The notes beneath the pieces were generated by a model, which had not been told where the DNA came from, did not search any database, and saw only the letters and a program-made list of their open reading frames with translations. This document shows, one piece after another, positions 1 to 6,741 of a DNA stretch of 64,000 nt. Location of the stretch: assembly GCF_007665395.1 (NCBI RefSeq), contig NZ_VDND01000004.1, positions 383,837 to 447,836 of the forward strand, in the 5' to 3' direction. Every line of letters begins with the position of its first letter. The stretch's first letter is position 1. Source of the stretch: Pseudomonas oryzihabitans (GTDB lineage Bacteria > Pseudomonadota > Gammaproteobacteria > Pseudomonadales > Pseudomonadaceae). The translations under genes and the position numbers were made by a program.

Positions 1-1475
1 CGGTGGCCCAGGCTGTCGTTGACGCGCTTGAAGTTGTCCACGTCCACCAGCAGCAGCGAGTGTTCCCGGCTGGGATTCGACTGCTCCAGGCGCGCCTCCA
101 GGCGGGCGATGAAATGGCTGCGGTTGGCCAGCCCGGTGAGGCTGTCGCGGAACACCATCTCGTCGTTGTGCTGCTGGGCGAAGCGGGTCTTGCTGGTGTC
201 CTGGAAGATCCCGAGATAACCCTGGAGGTCACCGTTGGGCTGCTGGATCTTGGAGATCGACAACTGGCCCCAGTAGGTCTCACCGTCGCGACGATAGCAG
301 CGCAACTCGCCCTGCCAGCTGTCCTGGTGGGCCAGGCGCTGCCAGCCTTCGTAGAGTAGCTCGCTCCAGTTCTCCAGCGCCGGCAGGGATTCGATCAACA
401 TGCCCTGGAGCTTGCCGATGGGATAGCCGGTGATCCGCGCGAAACTGTCCGTGGCGTGCTCCAGGCGGCCGCTGGCGTCCAGCAGCAGGAAGGCATCGCT
501 GCTGGCCTCCATCACCCGGGTCAGCGGATGGGCGATCTCCGGCACGCTGTTCGCCTGGTGTAACAGGGTCGCCAGACACTCCGCCAGGCTGCGGGCGAAG
601 GCGACGTCCTCGGCTTCCCAGGTGGCCGCCCGGTCGCGTCTCAGGCAGAGCAGGCCGGTCAGCTGGCCGTCATGGACCAGGGCCACGTCCAGCGCCGTCC
701 CGCCGCCGGTGTGGAGCGGCTGCAACACCTGGCTGGCATCCTCGATCACCCCTTCCTCGCGGAGGCGGCGGCGGTGATTGCTGCACAGCGAGGGCAGGCG
801 CTCCTCCTTGCACAGGGTGACCAGGCCATTGCCTTCGTAGCGCCACAGACTCAGCTGGTCGACGGCGAAGGCGGCGGGTCCCTGGGTGCGCAGCAGCTCC
901 ACCAGTTCGTCGTCGACCGGTGCCTGGCGCAGCGCCAGGCGGGCCAGTTCGAGCAGCAGGCTCTGCCGCGCCTGGGCCATCGCCAGGCGTTGCTGGCTAT
1001 GGTCCTGGCTGTCCTGCAGCAGCGAGAGCGTCGAGCGCAGGGCCAGGTTGTGGGCTTCCCATTCGCCGGCCAGGGCATCGTCGTTCAAGACCCGCAGCAG
1101 GTAGCCCTGCAGCAGCGGGCGGCCATGGCGCTGCAGACTCTCGCCCACCTCGATGACCTGGCAAGGCGCGCCGGGGGAATGGAAGAGGTAACGCACCTGA
1201 TAGCTGCCATGTTCGGCGAGCTGCAGCTGGATGTCCTCGTGCAGGCGGTGACGGACACTGGGTTCCATCAGGCTGGCGTAAGGGGCATCGATGAGGGAGC
1301 ACAGCGCCTGGGCGGGCAGGCCGAGGCTGGTCTCGCAGCGGGAGTCGAGGTAGAGCATCGCCCAGGAGGCTTCATTCAGACGTTCGAAGCGCAGCAGGCC
1401 CAATCGGGCAGGCGCTTTGAGAGCGCCCGCCTGATCGGCTACCGCGGCATCGGCAGCATCGGAATGAATACTCAT
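1..1475 (-). CDS. Sensory diguanylate cyclase, 5' part only (PAS/GAF-PAS-GGDEF)
   Basis: Translating the minus strand from the ATG at 1473-1475 gives an uninterrupted frame of about 491 residues that runs off the left edge. The N-terminal half looks like a PAS region followed by a GAF-type region (about residues 160-300). A second PAS domain follows (about 305-425), with the ITGYP and GELRCYRRDGE signatures. From about residue 444 the typical start of a GGDEF domain appears (DSLTGLANR, then LLLVDVDNFKRVNDSLGH). The GGDEF active-site loop and any EAL domain lie outside the window, so it is open whether the full protein makes or degrades c-di-GMP. No transmembrane segment is visible, which points to a cytoplasmic sensor. 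It diverges from nothing; the next gene (aceF) converges away behind a terminator. Confidence 0.85.
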   Translation of the reverse strand, partial: MSIHSDAADAAVADQAGALKAPARLGLLRFERLNEASWAMLYLDSRCETSLGLPAQALCSLIDAPYASLMEPSVRHRLHEDIQLQLAEHGSYQVRYLFHSPGAPCQVIEVGESLQRHGRPLLQGYLLRVLNDDALAGEWEAHNLALRSTLSLLQDSQDHSQQRLAMAQARQSLLLELARLALRQAPVDDELVELLRTQGPAAFAVDQLSLWRYEGNGLVTLCKEERLPSLCSNHRRRLREEGVIEDASQVLQPLHTGGGTALDVALVHDGQLTGLLCLRRDRAATWEAEDVAFARSLAECLATLLHQANSVPEIAHPLTRVMEASSDAFLLLDASGRLEHATDSFARITGYPIGKLQGMLIESLPALENWSELLYEGWQRLAHQDSWQGELRCYRRDGETYWGQLSISKIQQPNGDLQGYLGIFQDTSKTRFAQQHNDEMVFRDSLTGLANRSHFIARLEARLEQSNPSREHSLLLVDVDNFKRVNDSLGH

Positions 1476-1676
1476 GCGAGGGTCCGCGTCCTTGTGAAGA
1501 CGGAAAGAGGTCCTAGGGTTATCGGAAAGGACAGACAAATCATTAATCCTTTTTCCTCTCCGCCTCGCCAGCACGCTGGGATGGCTGCCAAGGGTGCCCG
1601 ATGAGACCCGACGGGTGCAAGGGCGAAGGCCGAGCACCCATCCTACCTTTTTCCTCGGTCTTTCGGTGGAGCTGGC

Positions 1677-1708
1677 AGCAGAAACCCCGCCAAGGCGGGG
1701 TTTCTGCT
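1677..1708 (-). terminator. Rho-independent terminator after aceF
   Basis: A perfect 15-bp inverted repeat (1677-1691 and 1694-1708, core AAACCCCGCC/GGCGGGGTTT) with a 2-nt centre lies 47 bp beyond the aceF stop codon. The outer arm ends in a T-rich stretch on the minus strand, the usual pseudomonad terminator form. It should end the aceEF transcript. Confidence 0.85.
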
Positions 1709-1755
1709 CTACACCGGAGGACGGTGACCAGGTCCGGTCACCGCCGCGTGGCGTG

Positions 1756-3741
1756 TTACAGCAGCAGGCCGCGGATCTCGGCCAGCAGATCGCCCAGGCG
1801 CTTGGTGAAGCGCGCCGCGGCAGCCCCGTTGATCACACGGTGATCATAGGACAGCGACAGCGGCAGCATCAGGCGCGGCTGGAAGGCCTTGCCGTCCCAG
1901 ACCGGCTGCATGCTGGCCTTGGACACGCCGAGGATCGCCACTTCCGGGGCATTGACGATCGGCGTGAAGCCGGTGCCGCCGATGTGACCCAGGCTGGAGA
2001 TGGTGAAGCAGGCGCCCTGCATGTCGTCACCGCTGAGCTTCTTGGTCCGGGCCTTTTCCGCCAGCTGGGCGGCTTCGGCGGCGAGTTGCAGGAGGCTCTT
2101 CTGGTCGACGTTGCGGATGACCGGGACCAGCAGGCCGTCCGGGGTGTCCACGGCGAAGCCGATGTTCACGTACTTCTTGCGGATCACCGCCTTGCCGCTG
2201 GGGGCCAGGGAGGCGTTGAAGTCCGGCAGCTCCTTGAGCACATGGGCACAGGCCTTGAGCAGGAACGGCAGGATGGTCAGCTTGACGCCGGCCTTTTCCG
2301 CCACGGCTTTCTGGCCAACGCGGAAGGCTTCCAGATCGGTCACGTCGGACTGGTCGAACTGGGTGACGTGGGGCACGTTCAGCCAGCTGCGATGCAGGTT
2401 GTTGGCACCGACCTGCATGAGGCGCGTCATCGGCACCTCTTCGATCTCGCCGAACTTGCTGAAGTCCACGGTGGGGATCGGCGGGATGCCGGCGCCACCG
2501 GTGGCACCCGCAGCCGCGGCCGGAGCCGCCTTGCTCTTCTGCAGCTGATCCTTGACGTAGGTCTGGACGTCTTCCTTGAGGATACGGCCCTTGGGACCGG
2601 TCGGAGTGACCTCGCCCAGATCGACGCCGAACTCGCGGGCGACCATACGCACGGCCGGGCCGGCATGGACCTTCTTGCCCTTGCCGGCGGCAGGCGCGCT
2701 GGCGGGAGCGGCGGCCTTGGCCGGAGCCTCGGCTTGCTTCGCCGGCACCGGGGCGCTGGCAGCGTTGCCGGCAGCCGGCTTGGCGGCCTGCTTGGGTGCG
2801 GCACCGGCCACCTTCAGGGTCAGGATCAGATCGCCGGTCTTGGCCTGGTCGTTGACCTTGATGGCGACGCTCTCCACCACGCCCGCTTTGGGCGCCGGGA
2901 TTTCCATGCTGGCCTTGTCGGACTCCAGCACGATCAGCGACTGCTCGGCCTTGACCTGGTCACCGGCCTTGACCAGCACCTCGATGACGTTGGCACTGCC
3001 GGTGGAACCGATGTCGGGGACCTTGATTTCCTCGACCGACTCACCGGCCGGCTCGGCGGCGGCTGCCTCGTGCAGCTCGGGCTCGGCGGCTTCCTTGGCG
3101 GGCTTGTCGCCGGCCTTGGACTCCACGCTCTTGCTCGGCTTGGCGTTGGCGGCGCCCTTGAGCACCAGGATCAGATCGCCGGTGCCCACTTCGTCGCCGA
3201 CCTTGATGGAAACGCTCTCCACCACGCCAGCGGCGGGGGAGGGGATTTCCATGCTGGCCTTGTCGGATTCCAGGGTGATCAGCGTCTGCTCGGCGGCGAT
3301 GGTGTCGCCGGGCTTGACCGCCACCTCGATGATGCTGGCCTTGCCGCTGGAGCCGATGTCGGGGACATGGATCTCCTGGGCTTCGCCTTCGCCGGCGGAC
3401 GCCGAGGCGTCCTCGTCGCCGGCCGGCGTCGGGGTTTCGCTTTCCTCGACCTGGGTCTGCTTGGACTCGGCCTTGGGTTCGGCGGCGGGTTCGCTGCCGG
3501 TGGCGGCGTCCTCGCCTTCCAGGTCGATCAGCAGATCACCGGTCTTGAGGGTGTCGCCGACCTTGATGTGCAGGGCGGCGATCTTGCCGGCCTTGGGGGC
3601 CGGGATCTCCATGCTGGCCTTGTCGGACTCCAGCACCACCAGGCTCTGCTCGGCCTCGACGGTATCGCCGACCTTCACCAGCAGCTCGATGACTTCGCCG
3701 TCGCCACTGCCGATGTCGGGTACGCGGATGGTCTCGCTCAC
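1756..3741 (-). CDS. aceF: Pyruvate dehydrogenase E2, dihydrolipoamide acetyltransferase
   Basis: This is the acetyl-transferring core of the pyruvate dehydrogenase complex; it passes the acetyl group from lipoyl-lysine to CoA. The 661-residue product starts at a GTG. It has three lipoyl domains (about residues 1-75, 120-195 and 232-306), each with the DKASMEIP lipoylation motif, joined by Ala/Pro/Glu-rich linkers. A peripheral-subunit binding domain follows (about 355-395), then the catalytic domain with the SYDHRVING motif and catalytic His near 634. Three lipoyl domains resemble the Azotobacter and E. coli form; I recall P. aeruginosa AceF as having two. It lies 28 bp behind aceE, so the two are surely one operon. 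Confidence 0.97.
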   Translation of the reverse strand: MSETIRVPDIGSGDGEVIELLVKVGDTVEAEQSLVVLESDKASMEIPAPKAGKIAALHIKVGDTLKTGDLLIDLEGEDAATGSEPAAEPKAESKQTQVEESETPTPAGDEDASASAGEGEAQEIHVPDIGSSGKASIIEVAVKPGDTIAAEQTLITLESDKASMEIPSPAAGVVESVSIKVGDEVGTGDLILVLKGAANAKPSKSVESKAGDKPAKEAAEPELHEAAAAEPAGESVEEIKVPDIGSTGSANVIEVLVKAGDQVKAEQSLIVLESDKASMEIPAPKAGVVESVAIKVNDQAKTGDLILTLKVAGAAPKQAAKPAAGNAASAPVPAKQAEAPAKAAAPASAPAAGKGKKVHAGPAVRMVAREFGVDLGEVTPTGPKGRILKEDVQTYVKDQLQKSKAAPAAAAGATGGAGIPPIPTVDFSKFGEIEEVPMTRLMQVGANNLHRSWLNVPHVTQFDQSDVTDLEAFRVGQKAVAEKAGVKLTILPFLLKACAHVLKELPDFNASLAPSGKAVIRKKYVNIGFAVDTPDGLLVPVIRNVDQKSLLQLAAEAAQLAEKARTKKLSGDDMQGACFTISSLGHIGGTGFTPIVNAPEVAILGVSKASMQPVWDGKAFQPRLMLPLSLSYDHRVINGAAAARFTKRLGDLLAEIRGLLL

Positions 3742-3769
3742 AATTGTTTCCTCTTATCCGTGTGCCGCA

Positions 3770-6412
3770 TCAGCAATCCAGGGGATTGCGCTTCTCGGTG
3801 TCGATGCCGAACTTGGTGATGGCGTCGGCCACGACCTTGCGTTCCAGCTTGCCTTGGTTGGCCAGCGCCTGCAGAGCGGCGACGGCTACCCAGCGGCGGT
3901 CGACCTCGAAGTGATCACGCAGCTTCTTGCGGCTGTCGCTGCGACCGAAGCCGTCGGTACCCAGCACCTGGAATTCGGTGGGGACCCACTGGCGGATCTG
4001 ATCGGCGAACAGCTTCATGTAGTCGGTGGAGGCGATGACCGGACCCTGGCGCTCGCCCAGGCACTGCTCGACGTAGGTCAGGCGGCGCTCTTCCAGCGGG
4101 TGCAGGCGGTTCCAGCGATCCACGGCCAGGCCTTCGCGGCGCAGTTCGTTGAAGCTGGTGACGCTCCAGATATCGGCGCCGACACCCATCTCGCGCAGCA
4201 GGCCAGCGGCAGCGCGGACCTCGTTGAGGATGGTGCCCGAGCCCAGCAGCTGGACGCGGTGCTTGAAGTCGCCCTTTTCTTCTTCCAGCAGGTACATGCC
4301 CTTGATGATGCCGTCTTCGACACCCTCCGGCATGGCTGGCTGCTGGTAGTTCTCGTTCATCACGGTGATGTAGTAGAAGACGCTCTGCTGCAGTTCCATC
4401 ATCTGATGGATGCCCTCGCGCATGATCACCGCCAGCTCGTAGGCATAGGTGGGATCGTAGCTGCGGCAGTTGGGGATGGTGCCGGCCAGGATATGGCTGT
4501 GACCGTCCTCGTGCTGCAGGCCTTCACCGTTCAGGGTGGTACGACCGGAGGTCCCGCCGAGCAGGAAGCCACGGGTCTGGGCATCGCCCGCCGCCCAGGC
4601 CAGGTCGCCGATGCGCTGGAAGCCGAACATCGAATAGAAGATGTAGACCGGCAGCATGGGCTGGTTGTAGTTGCTGTAGGCGGTACCGGCGGCGATGAAG
4701 GAGGACATGGCGCCGGCCTCGTTGAGGCCTTCCTGGAGGATCTGGCCGTCCTTCTCTTCGCGGTAGTACATCACCTGGTCGCGGTCGACCGGCTCATAGA
4801 GCTGGCCGTGGGGCGAGTAGATGCCCAGCTGGCGGAACATGCCTTCCATGCCGAAGGTGCGGGCCTCGTCGGCGAGGATGGGCACGATGCGCTTGCCCAG
4901 GTCCTTGTCCTTGACCAGTTGCGACAGGATCCGGCCGAAGGCCATGGTGGTGGAGATCTCGCGATCGCCGGAGCCGTCCAGTACGGCCTTCAGGGTGTCC
5001 AGCGGTGGCGTGGGGATGCTGATGCTGCGGGCGCGACGCTGGGGCAGGTGACCGCCCAGGGCTTCGCGGCGACCCATCAGGTACTTCATCTCGGCGCTGT
5101 CGTCGGCCGGACGGTAGAAGGGCAGCTCGCTGAGCTGGGAATCGTTCAGCGGGATGTCGAAGCGATCGCGGAATTTCTTCAGCGAGTCCACATCGACCTT
5201 CTTGGTGTTGTGCGCGGTGTTCTTGGCTTCGCCGGCACCGGTACCGTAACCCTTGATGGTCTTGGCCAGGATGACGGTGGGCTGGCCCTTGTGGTTGACC
5301 GCCTGGTGGTAGGCCGCATAGACCTTGTAGGGGTCGTGACCGCCACGGTTGAGCTTCCAGATCTCGTCGTCGGACAGGTCCTCGACCATCTTCAGCAGCT
5401 CGGGATTGGCGCCGAAGAAGTGCTTGCGCACATAGGCACCGTCTTTCGCCTTGTAGTTCTGGTATTCACCATCGACCACGGCGTCCATGCGCTGCTGCAT
5501 GCGGCCTTCGGTGTCGCGGGCGAACAGCGGGTCCCACATGCGGCCCCAGAGGACCTTGGTGACGTTCCAGTCGGCGCCGCGGAAGATGCCTTCCAGTTCC
5601 TGGACGATCTTGCCATTGCCGCGGACCGGGCCGTCGAGGCGCTGCAGGTTGCAGTTGATGACGAAGATCAGGTTGTCGAGGTTCTCGCGGCCGGCCAGGG
5701 AGATGGCACCCAGGGTTTCCGGCTCGTCGCACTCGCCGTCGCCGATGAAGCACCAGACCTTCTGCTTGCCGGCGGGGATGTAGCCGCGGTTCTCCAGGTA
5801 CTTCATGAAGCGTGCCTGGTAGATGGCGGTGATGGGGCCCAGGCCCATGGAGACGGTGGGGAACTGCCAGAAGTCCGGCATCAGGTGCGGGTGCGGGTAG
5901 CTCGACAGGCCCTTGCCGTCCACTTCCTGGCGGAAATTGTTCATCTGGTCTTCGGAGAGGCGGCCTTCCAGGAAGGCACGGGCGTAGACGCCGGGGGAGG
6001 CATGGCCCTGGTAGTAGATCAGGTCGCCGCCGTGCTCTTCGTTGGGCGCCTTCCAGAAATAGTTGAAGCCGATGTCATAAAGGGTGGCGCTGGAGGCGAA
6101 GGTGGAGATGTGGCCACCCAGATCCGGATCCTTGAGGTTGGCGCGCATGACCATCGCCAGGGCGTTCCAGCGGACCAGCGAGCGGATGCGCCGCTCCATG
6201 AACAGGTCGCCCGGCATGTGGGCTTCCCTGGTCACTGGAATGGTGTTGCGATAGGGCGTAGTGATGGAGTAGGGCAGCTGGGTACCACTGCGGGTGGCCA
6301 GTTCGCCCATGCGGGTCATCAGATAATGAACGCGCTCCTCGCCTTCGTGGTCGAGGACGGACTCCAGGGCGTCCAGCCATTCCTGGGTTTCGACGGGATC
6401 GAGATCTTGCAT
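3770..6412 (-). CDS. aceE: Pyruvate dehydrogenase E1 component (homodimeric)
   Basis: This thiamine-diphosphate enzyme decarboxylates pyruvate and acetylates the E2 lipoyl groups. The 880-residue length fits the homodimeric E1 family. The ThDP/Mg motif starts at GDGECDE (about residues 224-230) and ends at the VINCN near 251-255. An N-terminal stretch rich in Asp/Glu (QDLDPVETQEWLDALE) matches the region that docks on E2. It is the first gene of the aceE-aceF operon; the E3 gene is not adjacent, as is common in pseudomonads. The upstream region shared with glnE contains a FadR/PdhR-type GntR operator-like site, suggesting pyruvate- or lactate-responsive control. That regulation is inference. 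Confidence 0.97.
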   Translation of the reverse strand: MQDLDPVETQEWLDALESVLDHEGEERVHYLMTRMGELATRSGTQLPYSITTPYRNTIPVTREAHMPGDLFMERRIRSLVRWNALAMVMRANLKDPDLGGHISTFASSATLYDIGFNYFWKAPNEEHGGDLIYYQGHASPGVYARAFLEGRLSEDQMNNFRQEVDGKGLSSYPHPHLMPDFWQFPTVSMGLGPITAIYQARFMKYLENRGYIPAGKQKVWCFIGDGECDEPETLGAISLAGRENLDNLIFVINCNLQRLDGPVRGNGKIVQELEGIFRGADWNVTKVLWGRMWDPLFARDTEGRMQQRMDAVVDGEYQNYKAKDGAYVRKHFFGANPELLKMVEDLSDDEIWKLNRGGHDPYKVYAAYHQAVNHKGQPTVILAKTIKGYGTGAGEAKNTAHNTKKVDVDSLKKFRDRFDIPLNDSQLSELPFYRPADDSAEMKYLMGRREALGGHLPQRRARSISIPTPPLDTLKAVLDGSGDREISTTMAFGRILSQLVKDKDLGKRIVPILADEARTFGMEGMFRQLGIYSPHGQLYEPVDRDQVMYYREEKDGQILQEGLNEAGAMSSFIAAGTAYSNYNQPMLPVYIFYSMFGFQRIGDLAWAAGDAQTRGFLLGGTSGRTTLNGEGLQHEDGHSHILAGTIPNCRSYDPTYAYELAVIMREGIHQMMELQQSVFYYITVMNENYQQPAMPEGVEDGIIKGMYLLEEEKGDFKHRVQLLGSGTILNEVRAAAGLLREMGVGADIWSVTSFNELRREGLAVDRWNRLHPLEERRLTYVEQCLGERQGPVIASTDYMKLFADQIRQWVPTEFQVLGTDGFGRSDSRKKLRDHFEVDRRWVAVAALQALANQGKLERKVVADAITKFGIDTEKRNPLDC

Positions 6413-6523
6413 GGCTTGCTCCAGGGCGGAAAGGCTTCCAGAATCGGTCGCCTCAGGGTCGCCGCCGGCCTCTTGGGGGCAGCGAAAATTCTTGGATTTA
6501 TGACCGGACGGTTCCGATCGGCG

Positions 6524-6538
6524 TGTAGTTTTACTACA
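6524..6538. promoter_or_regulatory. GntR/FadR-subfamily operator-like palindrome upstream of aceE
   Basis: The sequence TGTAGTTTTACTACA is a perfect palindrome about the central TTT. Its core TAGTTTTACTA (6526-6536) fits the general FadR-subfamily consensus TNGTNNNACNA, the class that includes PdhR and LldR. It lies 112-126 bp upstream of the aceE start. Binding by a PdhR-like repressor is inference. Confidence 0.45.
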
Positions 6539-6550
6539 AATTCAATTCCG

Positions 6551-6569
6551 TTTCAGCTCCGAGCTGAAA
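6551..6569. promoter_or_regulatory. 19-bp palindrome in aceE/glnE region
   Basis: TTTCAGCTC-C-GAGCTGAAA is a perfect 9-bp inverted repeat around one central base. A one-base centre rules out an RNA hairpin of normal geometry, so a dimeric DNA-binding protein site is more likely. I do not recognise the regulator. Confidence 0.4.
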
Positions 6570-6741
6570 TGGATAAAAAACAATTCGACGTTTGTCGAAC
6601 GCCCTACTCCAGGGCTCGCGAACTCCGAACCGCGGACGGAAAAACGGTTCCCGCTCGGACCGGGTGGTCCGTCGGAATGTCCCTCGAATCGGCTGCGCGG
6701 CAGGGGTGGCGACGTTCGACGGTCTTTGTGCAGGACTGCCC

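Larger units (their letters stand above)
6413..6741. promoter_or_regulatory. Divergent aceE/glnE intergenic region packed with palindromes
   Basis: No gene is visible here. Five separate perfect inverted repeats lie between 6524 and 6671. They are TGTAGT-TTT-ACTACA (6524-6538), a 19-bp palindrome at 6551-6569, TTCGAC-GTTT-GTCGAA (6584-6599), GAACCG...CGGTTC (6627-6650) and CGGACC-GGGT-GGTCCG (6656-6671). The region is also locally AT-rich (about 6485-6600) compared with the genes around it, as expected for promoters. I cannot assign -35/-10 boxes with confidence for either gene. Confidence 0.6.
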
